Positions 1 through 9,000 are shown, numbered from the stretch's first letter. The stretch is 64,000 bases of DNA from Spongiactinospora sp. TRM90649 (GCF_029382225.1 NZ_JARLTC010000005.1:62001-126000), one strand, 5' to 3'. A program made the numbers and translations. Notes: generated by a model not told the origin, from the letters alone.

Positions 1-4
1 ACCA

Positions 5-1255
5 CTACCCGCACGGCACCTCCGCGACGATCAGCGTCGGCCCGCCGGACGGCGACTCGACGGCCAGCTCGCCGTCCACCGCGCGCAGCCGGTCGGCCAG
101 ACCGGACAGGCCGTGTCCCTTGGCGACGTGTGCGCCGCCGACACCATCATCCCCGATCGTCAGCAGCAGCACGTCACCGGTGCGGACCAGGGTCACCGTG
201 CACAGCGTGGCCCGGCTGTGCTTGGCCACGTTGGTCAGGCTCTCGGCGACGACGAAGTAGATGGTGTTCTCCAGAGCCGCCGGATAGCGTTCGGTGGTCT
301 GGACGTCGATCTCGACCTGGACGGTGCAACGGCCGGCCAGCGCCGCCAGCGCCGGGGCGAGCCCGCGGTCGGAGAGGATCGGCGGGGCGATCCCCCGCGA
401 CAGCGCGCGCAGTTCGTCCAGGGTCTCCCTGGTGGCCAGGATTGCGTCGGTGAGGGTGGAATGCGCCGCCCCCGGGTTCTTGACCATCTCCCGCTGCGCG
501 CGGGACAGCTCCATGGCCAGGTGCACCAGCCGCTGCTGCGGGCCGTCGTGGATGTCGCGCTCCAGCCTGCGCAGCGCCGTGGCCTCGGCCGAGACGGCCG
601 CCGCGCGGCCCTCGGCGAGATCGTCGATGCGCTCCTGCAGCTCGGCCACGCCGGTCAGCAGGACCCTGGCCAGCCCGCCCTTGAGCAGCGCCACCAGACG
701 CAGCACGAACGGCAGGGTGATGGCCGCGACCAGGCCGATGACGAAGTTCAGCCCGGCGTCCACGAAGTACAGGCGGGGCAGGTTCAGCAGGTTGGCCAGA
801 CCTCCGCTGTTGCCAGGGATGTTGTAGAGGATCCAGCCGTAAAGGGGGTAGGTGAGGCCCGCGATGGCGATGGCCCACCACACCACGGCGAACACGAACC
901 CCAGGATCGCGAACGGGAAGGCGACGATCCCGAACACCAGGTCGAGCCAGGACTGGCCGTTGGTCAGCGGGTTCACCAGGCGGCGGAACGCGCCCGCGCC
1001 CTCGGGGGCCCGAGGGTATCTGGGGCGTGCGACCGGCCGTCCGAGCACATCGGGGAGCCAGTGGCGCTCGATGTCGGCGACCGTCCTGGCCATCAGCAGC
1101 GTGACGGAGAGGATGGGCAGACCGACCCAGACGACGACGCTGCCGACCCCGGCGGCGAAACCGGTGATCAAAAGGCAGAACCCGACGACGGCGACGGGGA
1201 GCCCGATGAGCAGATATCGGGTGTCGACGCCGATCTGCTTGGTGAGGGAGCGCAT
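5..1255 (-). CDS. Membrane sensor histidine kinase (NarL/DesK-type)
   Basis: Two-component sensor kinase of 416 aa that would autophosphorylate on His and pass phosphate to a LuxR/NarL-type response regulator. The N-terminal ~200 residues hold several hydrophobic membrane segments. They are followed by a HisKA_3 dimerisation helix (RLERDIHDGPQQRL, phospho-acceptor His in the ERDIHDGPQ motif) and a C-terminal HATPase_c domain with an N-box (ESLTNVAKHS) and a GDDGVGG glycine loop. The start is the ATG at 1253-1255. The partner regulator is not in the window and would be expected just beyond position 1. The family call is firm; the signal sensed is unknown. Confidence 0.93.
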   Translation of the reverse strand: MRSLTKQIGVDTRYLLIGLPVAVVGFCLLITGFAAGVGSVVVWVGLPILSVTLLMARTVADIERHWLPDVLGRPVARPRYPRAPEGAGAFRRLVNPLTNGQSWLDLVFGIVAFPFAILGFVFAVVWWAIAIAGLTYPLYGWILYNIPGNSGGLANLLNLPRLYFVDAGLNFVIGLVAAITLPFVLRLVALLKGGLARVLLTGVAELQERIDDLAEGRAAAVSAEATALRRLERDIHDGPQQRLVHLAMELSRAQREMVKNPGAAHSTLTDAILATRETLDELRALSRGIAPPILSDRGLAPALAALAGRCTVQVEIDVQTTERYPAALENTIYFVVAESLTNVAKHSRATLCTVTLVRTGDVLLLTIGDDGVGGAHVAKGHGLSGLADRLRAVDGELAVESPSGGPTLIVAEVPCG

Positions 1256-1311
1256 GCCACCACGCTACGAGTACCCGCGAGCCGTGGCGATCCGGGCGAC
1301 CGCCCATTCAA

Positions 1312-1329
1312 GGTAGGGCCAGCCCTACC
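1312..1329. promoter_or_regulatory. Inverted repeat upstream of the histidine kinase
   Basis: Perfect 7-bp inverted repeat GGTAGGG-ccag-CCCTACC, 57 bp upstream of the kinase start, in the divergent region between the kinase and the acyltransferase. Its position fits an operator for autoregulation by the cognate response regulator. That role is inferred. Confidence 0.4.
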
Positions 1330-1401
1330 CCCGCCGGTAGTGCGGCGCGCAGCGAGAGTGGGCAGATGGCATGACTGCGCCGGCCAGCCCCCGGACGAGA
1401 G

Positions 1402-1444
1402 GCTCGATTCACCTTCGGCCACTCCCCTAGTGGATGAATCGAGC
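1402..1444 (+). promoter_or_regulatory. Long hairpin covering the acyltransferase leader
   Basis: A perfect 10-bp inverted repeat (GCTCGATTCA at 1402-1411, TGAATCGAGC at 1435-1444) encloses a second perfect 5-bp stem (CCACT at 1419-1423, AGTGG at 1429-1433). The right arm ends 5 nt before the ATG at 1450, where a ribosome-binding site would lie, and no good Shine-Dalgarno is otherwise visible. It may be an operator or an RNA structure limiting translation. Confidence 0.45.
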
Positions 1445-1449
1445 GTCAC

Positions 1450-2736
1450 ATGACCGCCCTCCTGGAACACCCGCCCACTCCCGTCACCGCTCCGATCCGT
1501 ACGCCCGTCCGTGCGCCCGCGCCGACTGCCGACCGGCGCGACCTGTTCATCGACGCGCTGCGCGTCATCGGGATCTCCGTGGTGGTGCTCGAACACTGGA
1601 GCATGCCGGTGCTGTCCTACGACGGCGGGCGGATCACCGCGGGCAACGCGCTGAGCGCGCCCGGCGCGTGGGCGCTGACCTGGCTCATCCAGGTGATGCC
1701 GCTGGTGTTCTTCGCGGGCGGCGCGGCGAACGCGATCAGCTTCCGGCGCGGGGGGCGTCCGGCGGCGGCCTGGCCCGCCGTCCGCCTGCGGCGGCTGGCG
1801 TGGCCCGTCCTGGCCCTTGCCGCGGTGTGGATCCCGCTGCCCCACGTGCTGCTCAGCCTGGGCGTGCCCGCGCAGCCGGTCGATCTGGGAGCGCGGCTGG
1901 TGGGCCAGTTGCTGTGGTTCCTGGCCGCCTACCTGGTGGCGGTGATGCTGACGCCGCTGATGCTCCGCGCCCACGACCGGTACGGCGCGCTGGTGCCCGT
2001 CGCCTTCGCGCTCGCCGCCGGGGCGACCGACGCCGTGCGGTTCGCCGGCGGCGTGGAGTGGCTCGGCTACCCCAACGTCGTGTTCGTCTGGATCGCCGTC
2101 CACCAGTTCGGCGTGCTATACGCCTCCGGACGTCTCACCAGGCCCGCCCTGCTCGCCGCAGGCGGCTTCGGCGCCGCCGCGCTGCTGGTCGCCTACGGCC
2201 CCTATCCGGGCAGCATGATCGGCATGCCGGGCGCCCCGGTGTCCAACATGGCCCCGCCCACGCTCGCCCTGCTCGCCGTGGCCGCCGGTCAGGTCGGGCT
2301 GGCCGTGCTGCTGAGGCCGTGGATCGTGCGGCTGCCGTGGGGGCGCGTGCTCGACTGGGCCGGTCCCCGGATCATGAGCGTCTACCTGTGGCACATGCCG
2401 GCGCTGGTGCTGGTCACCGGCGTGGTCGTGGTCGGGCTGGGGATCGACACCCCGGTTCCCGGCAGCCTCGGCTGGCTGGCCGGGTGGCCGCTCTGGCTCG
2501 CCGTCCTCGGCGCTGTGCTCTACCTGTTGCTGCGGTGCGTGGCCCGGTTCGAGCGCGCTCCGGCCCTGCCGTACGGACGGCCTCGCTGGAGCGGCGCGCT
2601 GGTCTCGGCCGGGCTCGTCGCGGCGGGCGTGCTGACCCTCACCGTGGCCGGATTCGCCACCGGATTCGCCCCGATCCTGGCCGTCGTGGCCATCGTCGGC
2701 GGGCTTCTCCGCACCGCGCCCACCGCGAACCCCTGA
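1450..2736 (+). CDS. Acyltransferase family 3 membrane protein
   Basis: A 428-aa integral membrane protein of the acyltransferase-3 (OafA/YrhL-like) family, which transfers acyl groups to extracytoplasmic polysaccharides, lipids or antibiotics. The N-terminus is a short Pro-rich cytoplasmic tail, then RDLFIDALRVIGISVVVLEH with the family's conserved His at the end of the first membrane helix. About ten hydrophobic segments follow, including YLWHMPALVLV near the end. It starts at ATG 1450, is divergent from the kinase and lies 56 bp before the helicase. The acceptor substrate is unknown. Confidence 0.85.
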   Translation: MTALLEHPPTPVTAPIRTPVRAPAPTADRRDLFIDALRVIGISVVVLEHWSMPVLSYDGGRITAGNALSAPGAWALTWLIQVMPLVFFAGGAANAISFRRGGRPAAAWPAVRLRRLAWPVLALAAVWIPLPHVLLSLGVPAQPVDLGARLVGQLLWFLAAYLVAVMLTPLMLRAHDRYGALVPVAFALAAGATDAVRFAGGVEWLGYPNVVFVWIAVHQFGVLYASGRLTRPALLAAGGFGAAALLVAYGPYPGSMIGMPGAPVSNMAPPTLALLAVAAGQVGLAVLLRPWIVRLPWGRVLDWAGPRIMSVYLWHMPALVLVTGVVVVGLGIDTPVPGSLGWLAGWPLWLAVLGAVLYLLLRCVARFERAPALPYGRPRWSGALVSAGLVAAGVLTLTVAGFATGFAPILAVVAIVGGLLRTAPTANP

Positions 2737-2792
2737 CCGGATCGAGCCGCGCCCGGCCGAGGTGGTCCGAACAGTGCGCGAGCTTCGGCAGT

Positions 2793-5297
2793 ATGGGAGG
2801 TGTGAGCCTCATCGATTATCTGCCTGACGACATCGACGCCGACCCCGACGCGATCTATGACGCCTTCGTGCGGTGGAACACCGACCGGGGGCTCACGCTC
2901 TACCCCCATCAGGAGGAGGCCCTCATCGAGGTGGTCTCCGGCGGCAACCTGATCCTGTCCACCCCGACGGGGTCGGGCAAGAGCCTGGTCGCGGCGGGAG
3001 CCCACTTCGCCGCCTTGACGCGCGACCAGCGCACCTTCTACACCGCGCCGATCAAGGCGCTGGTCTCCGAGAAGTTCTTCGACCTGTGCGCGGTGTTCGG
3101 CACCGAGAACGTCGGCATGATGACCGGCGACGCCAGCGTCAACCCCGGCGCCCCCATCATCTGCTGCACCGCCGAGATCCTGGCCAACGTGGCCCTGCGC
3201 GACGGCGCGTCCGCCGACATCGGCCAGGTGGTGATGGACGAGTTCCACTTCTACGCCGAGCCCGACCGTGGCTGGGCGTGGCAGGTGCCGCTGCTGGAGC
3301 TGCCTAAGGCGCAGTTCATCCTGATGTCGGCCACTCTGGGCGACGTGCGGCTCTTCGAGGAAGACCTCACCCGGCGCACCGGCCGCCCGACGGCCGTGGT
3401 GAAGAACGCCGAGCGTCCCGTGCCCCTCGTCTACACCTACCGCCTCACGGCGCTGCACGAGACCCTTGAGGAGATGCTCACCACCGGGCAGGCCCCGGTC
3501 TACGTCGTCCACTTCACCCAGGCCGCGGCCATGGAGCGGGCGCAGTCGCTGATGAGCATCAACATGTCGACCAAGGCGGAGAAGGAGTCGATCGCCGCGC
3601 TGATCGGCAACTTCCGGTTCACCACCAAGTTCGGCCGCGCGCTCTCCCGCCTGGTCAGGCACGGCATCGGGGTCCACCACGCCGGAATGCTGCCGAAGTA
3701 CCGCAGGCTCGTCGAACGGCTGGCCCAGGCCGGGCTGCTGAAGGTCATCTGCGGCACCGACACCCTCGGCGTCGGCGTCAACGTGCCGATCCGCACGGTG
3801 CTGTTCACCGCACTGTCGAAGTACGACGGCAACAAGGTGCGACGGCTGCGCGCCCGCGAGTTCCACCAGATCGCCGGGCGGGCGGGGCGCGCCGGCTTCG
3901 ACACCATCGGCTACGTCGCCTGCCAGGCCCCCGAGCACGTGATCGAGAACGAGCGCGCGCTCGCCAAGATCGGCGACGACCCGAAGCGGCGGCGCGGCTA
4001 CGCCCGCAAGAAGCCCCCGGAGGGGTTCGTCGGCTGGAGCGACGAGACCTTCGAGAAGCTGCAGACGGCCGAGCCGGAGCCGCTGGGCTCTCGCTTCAAG
4101 GTGAGCAACGCGATGCTGCTCGCGGTGATCAACCGTCCTGGCGACTGCTTCGCGGCGATGAAGCACCTGCTCACCGACAACCACGAGGACCGCAGGTGGC
4201 AGCGGCGGCATATCAGCCAGGCCATCGCGATCTACCGCTCGCTGCTGGCGGGCGGCGTGGTCGAGCAGCTCGCCGAGCCCGACGAGCAGGGCCGCAGGGC
4301 GCGGCTCACCATCGAACTGCAGGACGACTTCGCGCTGAACCAGGCGTTGTCCACGTTCGCGCTGGCCGCGTTCGAGCTGCTGGACCGCGAGTCCCCGGCG
4401 TACGCGCTGGACATGGTCTCCATCGTGGAGTCCATCCTCGACGACCCCCGCCAGATCCTGTCGGCGCAGCTCAACAAGGCGCGGGCGGAGGCCGTCGCGC
4501 AGATGAAGGCCGACGGCGTGGAGTACGAGGAACGGATGGAGCGGCTGACCGAGGTCATGTACCCGATGCCGCTCGCCGACCTGCTGCTGGGCGCCTACGA
4601 GACCTACCGGCGCGGCCACCCCTGGGTGGGCGACTACACCGTCAGCCCCAAGTCGGTCATCCGCGACATGTTCGAGCGGGCGATGACCTTCACCGAGTAC
4701 GTGGCGTTCTACGAGCTGGCCAGGTCCGAGGGCACGGTGCTGCGCTACCTGGCCGACGCCTACCGCACGCTCTCGCGCACCATCCCCGAGCACCTGAAGA
4801 CGGAAGACCTGGTCGATCTCATCGAGTGGCTGGGCGAACTGGTCAGGCAGGTCGACTCCAGCCTGCTGGACGAATGGGAGGCGCTGACCAACCCGCAGGC
4901 CGCCCTGGACGCCGGGCACGAGCTGGAGGCCAAGCCGCGCCCGGTCACCGGCAACCCCCGGGCGTTCCGGGTGCTGGTGCGCAACGCGATGTTCCGGCTG
5001 GTGGAGCTGGCCGCGCTGGAGCGCGAGGAGGAACTGGCCGAACTGGCCCCCGACGTCGACTGGGCGGCGGCGCTCGACGGCTACTTCGCCGACCACGACG
5101 ACATCCGCACCGACGCCGACGCCCGTGGGCCCGCGCTGCTCCAGATCACCGAGGAGAAGGAGTTCTGGCGGGTGCGCCAGGTCGTGCACGACCCGGCGGG
5201 CGACCACGACTGGGGCATCGAGGCGCAGGTCGACCTGGCCTCCTCCGACTCCGAGGGCCGCGCCGTGCTGCACGTCATCGGCCTGAACCGCCTCTGA
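2793..5297 (+). CDS. DEAD/DEAH-box helicase with DUF3516-type C-terminus
   Basis: Superfamily 2 helicase of about 834 aa, of the Ski2-like group common in actinobacteria. It shows motif I (STPTGSGKS), a DEFH motif II (VVMDEFHFY), motif III SAT, motif VI (QIAGRAGRAGFD) and a long C-terminal region of the DUF3516 type (QVDSSLLDEWEALTNP). The two domains are expected to unwind RNA or DNA with ATP. The ATG at 2793 is used here. A GTG at 2802 giving MSLIDYLP matches how related proteins begin, but GGAGG lies only 1 nt before it, so the start is uncertain by three codons. Upstream in-frame sequence overlaps the acyltransferase gene and is not coding. Confidence 0.9.
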   Translation: MGGVSLIDYLPDDIDADPDAIYDAFVRWNTDRGLTLYPHQEEALIEVVSGGNLILSTPTGSGKSLVAAGAHFAALTRDQRTFYTAPIKALVSEKFFDLCAVFGTENVGMMTGDASVNPGAPIICCTAEILANVALRDGASADIGQVVMDEFHFYAEPDRGWAWQVPLLELPKAQFILMSATLGDVRLFEEDLTRRTGRPTAVVKNAERPVPLVYTYRLTALHETLEEMLTTGQAPVYVVHFTQAAAMERAQSLMSINMSTKAEKESIAALIGNFRFTTKFGRALSRLVRHGIGVHHAGMLPKYRRLVERLAQAGLLKVICGTDTLGVGVNVPIRTVLFTALSKYDGNKVRRLRAREFHQIAGRAGRAGFDTIGYVACQAPEHVIENERALAKIGDDPKRRRGYARKKPPEGFVGWSDETFEKLQTAEPEPLGSRFKVSNAMLLAVINRPGDCFAAMKHLLTDNHEDRRWQRRHISQAIAIYRSLLAGGVVEQLAEPDEQGRRARLTIELQDDFALNQALSTFALAAFELLDRESPAYALDMVSIVESILDDPRQILSAQLNKARAEAVAQMKADGVEYEERMERLTEVMYPMPLADLLLGAYETYRRGHPWVGDYTVSPKSVIRDMFERAMTFTEYVAFYELARSEGTVLRYLADAYRTLSRTIPEHLKTEDLVDLIEWLGELVRQVDSSLLDEWEALTNPQAALDAGHELEAKPRPVTGNPRAFRVLVRNAMFRLVELAALEREEELAELAPDVDWAAALDGYFADHDDIRTDADARGPALLQITEEKEFWRVRQVVHDPAGDHDWGIEAQVDLASSDSEGRAVLHVIGLNRL

Positions 5298-5304
5298 TCC
5301 CAGC

Positions 5305-5340
5305 GGCGGTCGAGGCACGGTCGAGCGCGGCTCGACCGCC
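5305..5340 (+). terminator. Terminator-like hairpin after the helicase
   Basis: CGGTCGAG (5318-5325) pairs perfectly with CTCGACCG (5331-5338) across a 5-nt loop. An upstream copy GGCGGTCGAG (5305-5314) can pair with the same right arm (CTCGACCGCC, 5331-5340), so two alternative hairpins compete. It lies 8 bp after the helicase stop, with no U-tract, as is usual in actinomycetes. Confidence 0.5.
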
Positions 5341-5361
5341 GTTCGCGATAAGTCGGGATTT

Positions 5362-5382
5362 ACCGGCTAATGAGTAGCCGGT
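5362..5382. promoter_or_regulatory. Palindromic site upstream of the hydrolase gene
   Basis: Perfect 8-bp inverted repeat ACCGGCTA-atgag-TAGCCGGT, 39 bp before the ATG of the next gene. It could be an operator. No known consensus is recognised. Confidence 0.35.
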
Positions 5383-5421
5383 TACTCATGCGTGCCCGGG
5401 AAAACCGGGAATCCTGGTTGC

Positions 5422-6840
5422 ATGGTGGACTTCCGAGCAGGCGACACCGTCCGGATCGGGGACCGGGCGAGCCTCAAGAGCACGGGCGTGAACGGCAGCG
5501 TCGCGAAACTTACCGGAGCGCCGGGAAACGGGGCGCGGGCGAACGCCCTGCGGCCTCCCGATCACCTCGCCGCCGCCATCGCCAACGCCGGCATGCGCGA
5601 CCTCGAACTGGACCGCGAGGTGACGATCGAGAGCACCGCGCGCGCCGCGGGCCGTCCCAAGGTGCTGTTCGAGCACGACGCGCCGCCGCCCGGCGAATGC
5701 CGGGTCGCACTCGCCGCGACGGTCGGCGACGACGGGTACGGCATGCTGACCTGGCACCGGATGGACGCCAAGGGCCGCTTCGCGGTGGAGCGCACCTCTT
5801 GGAACGCTCCACTCGGCTGGGCGGGCAAGCTCCTGGTCAAGATCTTCGGCTTCGCGGTGGAAGGGCTCGGCGCGGCCGTCGCCGAACACCTCGTCACCGC
5901 CATGGAGGAACGCTCGCACCGCTACCGGCTGCGGGCCTGCCTGCCCGCCTCCTACGCCGCCGACGTCCCCGACGACATGCCCGGCGCGATGTGGGCCGAC
6001 CTGGTGACCGGCGGCGCGGCCGACCGCCGCGCGCTGCTGCTCCTGCACGGGGCCTTCGGCCGGTCCCACACCGCCTTCGGCGGCCTGCCACCGGCCCAGT
6101 TCGCCCGGCTGCACCGCGCCTACGGCGGGCGCGTCTTCGCCTTCGATCACTACACGCTGGTCCATGACCCTGCGGAGAACGTCCGCAGGCTCGTCGGGAT
6201 GATCCCCGACGGCTCCGACCTGCACCTCGACGTCCTGACCCACTCCCGTGGCGGGCTCGTGGCGCGTGAGCTGGTCCGCCACGCCACCACCGCCCACCTC
6301 GGCCGCAGACGGCTGCGGGTCGGCAACGTGATCTTCGTCGGCACCCCCAACGGTGGCACCATCCTGGCCGACGCGCAGCACCGGGACGACCTGCTCGACC
6401 GGATGACGACCCTGCTGTCCGTCCTCGGCGGCGGGTCGGCGGCCACCGAGGCCCTCGCGCTGGTGCTCGAACTGGTCAAACTGGCCGCCGCCGGGGCCTC
6501 GGCCGAGTTGCCCGGCCTCACCTCCATGGACCCTCGCGGCGAATACCTGCGCGGGCTCAACACGGCCAGGCCGTCACCCGGCGTCACCTACCACGCCCTC
6601 GGCTCCGACTTCGAGCCCTCCGGCGCCGAGATGCTGGCCCAGGACCTCGCGGCCGACCTGATCTTCCCCTCGGGGAACGACCTCATCGTGCCCTCGGAGG
6701 GGGTCGGGGAACTGGGTTCCTCGGGCAGCATCGCCTCCCGCAACACGCTCATCCTCACCCCGCGCGAGGCCGTCCACCACAGCGCCTACTTCTCCCTGCC
6801 CAAGCCGTCCGAGCGGATCATGAGCTGGCTCTGCCCGTGA
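5422..6840 (+). CDS. Alpha/beta hydrolase (lipase/PGAP1-like)
   Basis: Predicted cytoplasmic serine hydrolase of about 472 aa. Residues ~1-200 are a poorly characterised N-terminal region. The C-terminal half is an alpha/beta-hydrolase fold with LLLLHGAFG (oxyanion strand) and a nucleophile elbow DVLTHSRGGLVAREL with Ser near residue 275, plus VIFVGTPNGGT. No signal peptide is apparent. The start is taken at ATG 5422; an in-frame GTG at 5392 would add ten residues, and neither has a strong ribosome-binding site. The substrate is unknown; an ester or lipid hydrolase is most likely. Confidence 0.7.
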   Translation: MVDFRAGDTVRIGDRASLKSTGVNGSVAKLTGAPGNGARANALRPPDHLAAAIANAGMRDLELDREVTIESTARAAGRPKVLFEHDAPPPGECRVALAATVGDDGYGMLTWHRMDAKGRFAVERTSWNAPLGWAGKLLVKIFGFAVEGLGAAVAEHLVTAMEERSHRYRLRACLPASYAADVPDDMPGAMWADLVTGGAADRRALLLLHGAFGRSHTAFGGLPPAQFARLHRAYGGRVFAFDHYTLVHDPAENVRRLVGMIPDGSDLHLDVLTHSRGGLVARELVRHATTAHLGRRRLRVGNVIFVGTPNGGTILADAQHRDDLLDRMTTLLSVLGGGSAATEALALVLELVKLAAAGASAELPGLTSMDPRGEYLRGLNTARPSPGVTYHALGSDFEPSGAEMLAQDLAADLIFPSGNDLIVPSEGVGELGSSGSIASRNTLILTPREAVHHSAYFSLPKPSERIMSWLCP

Positions 6841-6850
6841 TCCCTCCGGC

Positions 6851-7975
6851 TCAGCCGCCTGAGGTCTCCAGCTCGGCGTCACCCGGCACCACGCCGTCGT
6901 CGGGGTCGTCGAGCCAGCCCTCGGGCAGGTGCACCCGCTCACGCGGCGCGGACTTGCCTCTCGGGCCCTCGGCCCCAGCCGGCCACGGCTGGTCCGGGTC
7001 GAGCTCGCCCAGGCGCTCGCGCAGCCCCGAGAGGGACTCGGCGGTGGCGAGCGCCCGCCGGGTCTCGGCGCCCACCTCGAACCCCTTCAGGTACCAGCCG
7101 ATGTGCTTGCGGAAGTCGGCGATCGCGTGCGGCTCGCTGCCGAAGCAGTCCACGAGCAGGGCGGCATGCCTGGCCATCACGGCGGTGACCTCACCGAGCG
7201 CGGGACGCACGGGGGGCGCCGTGCCGTCGCCCGTCATGGCCTCGGAGAGGTCGCGGAACAGCCACGGACGGCCCAGGCAGCCGCGGCCCACCACGACGCC
7301 GTCACAGCCGGTGGAGGCCATCATCCGCAGCGCGTCGGCGGCACTCCAGATGTCGCCGTTGCCGAGCACCGGGATCTCGGTCACGGCCTCCTTCAGCCGG
7401 GCGATGGCCGTCCAGTCGGCCTCGCCGCCATAGTGCTGCACGGCCGTGCGCGCGTGCAGGGCGACGGCCGCCACCCCCTCACCGGCCGCGATGCGCCCGG
7501 CGTCGAGGTAGGTCAGATGGTCGTCGTCGATGCCCTTGCGCATCTTCACCGTGACCGGCAGGCTGCCCGCCCCGCTGACCGCCTCCCGCAGGATCGCGCG
7601 CAGCAGGTTGCGCTTGTACGGCAGCGCCGACCCGCCGCCGCGCCTGGTCACCTTGGGCACCGGGCAGCCGAAGTTGAGGTCGATGTGGTCGGCGAGGTCC
7701 TCCTCGGCGATCATGCGCGCCGCCCGCCCGACGGTCTGCGGATCGACGCCGTAGAGCTGCACACTGCGCGGCGTCTCCTCCGGCTCGAACCGGATCATCG
7801 TCAGCGTCTTGCGGTTGCGCTCCACCAGCGCCCGCGTGGTGATCATCTCGGACACGTAGAGACCGCCGCCCTGCTCACGGCACAGCGTACGGAAGGCCAT
7901 GTTCGTGATGCCGGCCATCGGCGCGAGCACCACGGGGGGCCACACCCGCAGCGGTCCGACCTTCAACGCCTCCAC
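6851..7975 (-). CDS. dusB: tRNA-dihydrouridine synthase
   Basis: FMN enzyme of 374 aa reducing uridine to dihydrouridine in tRNA D-loops. It has the Dus signature LAPMAGITNMAFR at the N-terminus, NFGCPVPKVTRRGGGSAL with the catalytic Cys, the KMRKG strand, LHARTA, NGDI, and GCDGVVVGRGCLGRPWLF for phosphate binding. It starts with GTG at 7973-7975 with a weak ribosome-binding site. Its end lies 10 bp from the convergent hydrolase, and its start faces the tRNA cluster. DusB subgroup assignment is by general resemblance. Confidence 0.94.
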   Translation of the reverse strand: MEALKVGPLRVWPPVVLAPMAGITNMAFRTLCREQGGGLYVSEMITTRALVERNRKTLTMIRFEPEETPRSVQLYGVDPQTVGRAARMIAEEDLADHIDLNFGCPVPKVTRRGGGSALPYKRNLLRAILREAVSGAGSLPVTVKMRKGIDDDHLTYLDAGRIAAGEGVAAVALHARTAVQHYGGEADWTAIARLKEAVTEIPVLGNGDIWSAADALRMMASTGCDGVVVGRGCLGRPWLFRDLSEAMTGDGTAPPVRPALGEVTAVMARHAALLVDCFGSEPHAIADFRKHIGWYLKGFEVGAETRRALATAESLSGLRERLGELDPDQPWPAGAEGPRGKSAPRERVHLPEGWLDDPDDGVVPGDAELETSGG

Positions 7976-8077
7976 CGGTCATTTCTACCCCATGCCGGGC
8001 GTGCGCCGACCTTCCCGGTTACGCACCGGCCCGGAAAACCCGCTAGAGTTCTCTCGTCGCCGGAAAACGGCGACGCT

Positions 8078-8150
8078 GCGGACGTGGCTCAGCTGGTAGA
8101 GCATCACCTTGCCAAGGTGAGGGTCGCGGGTTCGAATCCCGTCGTCCGCT
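8078..8150 (+). tRNA. tRNA-Gly (GCC)
   Basis: A 73-nt cloverleaf: acceptor GCGGACG/CGTCCGC, anticodon stem TCACC/GGTGA with loop TTGCCAA (anticodon GCC), T-arm GCGGGTTCGAATCCCGT and discriminator T. No encoded CCA. First of a Gly-Cys-Val cluster typical of actinomycetes. Confidence 0.97.
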
Positions 8151-8177
8151 CGAAGAGGTCTGTCAACGACCTCGCTC

Positions 8178-8248
8178 GGTGGAGTGGCCGAGAGGCGAGG
8201 CAGCGGCCTGCAAAGCCGCGTACACGGGTTCAAATCCCGTCTCCACCT
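8178..8248 (+). tRNA. tRNA-Cys (GCA), canonical copy
   Basis: A 71-nt cloverleaf: acceptor GGTGGAG/CTCCACC, anticodon stem GCGGC/GCCGC with loop CTGCAAA (anticodon GCA) and discriminator T. A second, quite different GCA tRNA lies at 13527-13598. Confidence 0.97.
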
Positions 8249-8269
8249 CGAAAAGCAAGACAAGACCTC

Positions 8270-8344
8270 GGGCGATTAGCTCAGTGGGAGAGCGCTACCT
8301 TGACACGGTAGAGGCCACTGGTTCAATCCCAGTATCGCCCACCA
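8270..8344 (+). tRNA. tRNA-Val (GAC), CCA encoded
   Basis: Acceptor GGGCGAT/ATCGCCC, anticodon stem CTACC/GGTAG with loop TTGACAC (anticodon GAC), discriminator A at 8341 and a genome-encoded CCA at 8342-8344. Third gene of the cluster. Confidence 0.97.
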
Positions 8345-8490
8345 CCATTCACCGCCGTACCGGCGGAAGTGACGCTCAGGGGGCTGGGCAGGAGCCGCGA
8401 TTCGCGGTACGCCCTTGATCACCATCGCCGACCTGGACCGCCCGGTGCCCACGTGGCTGCTCGTCGCGACGACCTCGGCGGCGGCGATGA

Positions 8491-8931
8491 TCGCCTTCCC
8501 GGCGGCGTTCCTGCTGGCCCGCAGGCGCCGTCCCCCCGTTCGACCATCGCGGCAGGAACCAACACGGTCACCCGACCTCGCGCCGCAAGAAGCGGCACGG
8601 CTACGTCGGCGGCTTCATCGTGCCCACTTCGGTCAACGGCATCCAGAACGATCTCGTCGAGTTCTGTCAGATGGCGCTGGGCGCTATGGACGCGGTGCGG
8701 CGGCACGCGGTGGCCGTGGGCTCGTACCACGATCTCGTGATCATCGGTGTGGACGGGACAAACGAGGCCATCGCCGTCGTGGACGCCGGGCCCTCGCCGC
8801 TGCGGGCCACCATCGTGCAGGAGACCAGCCGGATGGCCCAGGTCGCGGTCGACATCCTGCTGCCGATGCGCGGTGGCGAAAGCGTTGCCGACGAGACGTT
8901 CGTGCCCACCATGGTCTACCCGATCCCGTGA
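8491..8931 (+). pseudogene. C-terminal fragment of a sugar-type periplasmic binding protein
   Basis: An open frame from 8491 to the stop at 8929-8931 encodes the last ~100 residues of a Peripla_BP/LacI-fold binding domain: CQMALGAMDAV, DLVIIGVDGTNEAIAVVDAG and ATIVQETSRMAQVAVDIL all match that family's C-terminal lobe. The N-terminal lobe, signal peptide and a proper start are missing. The preceding 8415-8520 reads in another frame as one hydrophobic helix. No transporter partners are adjacent. It is a remnant directly downstream of the tRNA cluster. The nearest intact relative in the window is the binding protein at 40840-42039. Confidence 0.65.
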
Positions 8932-8967
8932 TCCTCGCATTGGACGTCGGCGCTTCCGGGGGAACGA

Positions 8968-9000
8968 ACGCGGGCCGGCCTCTACGAGGCCGGCCCGCGT
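8968..9000. terminator. Strong hairpin terminator
   Basis: Perfect 15-bp stem (8968-8982 with 8986-9000) and a 3-nt loop TAC, very GC-rich, no T-tract. It lies between the binding-protein remnant and the convergent end of the LPMO gene, so it can serve both strands. Confidence 0.75.

Noticed and set aside
113..1453. A 446-aa plus-strand frame opposite the histidine kinase
   Set aside because: Low-complexity Asp/Gly/Arg-rich shadow translation caused by high third-position GC; the kinase motifs are on the minus strand.
1434..2792. Upstream in-frame extension of the helicase
   Set aside because: It is the out-of-frame reading of the acyltransferase gene, Arg/Pro/Ala-rich and without homology.
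2520..5318. A 932-aa open frame on the minus strand opposite the helicase
   Set aside because: It is the antisense shadow of a strongly coding plus-strand gene; the translation is His/Val/Gly-rich with no domain, and the helicase motifs are complete on the other strand.
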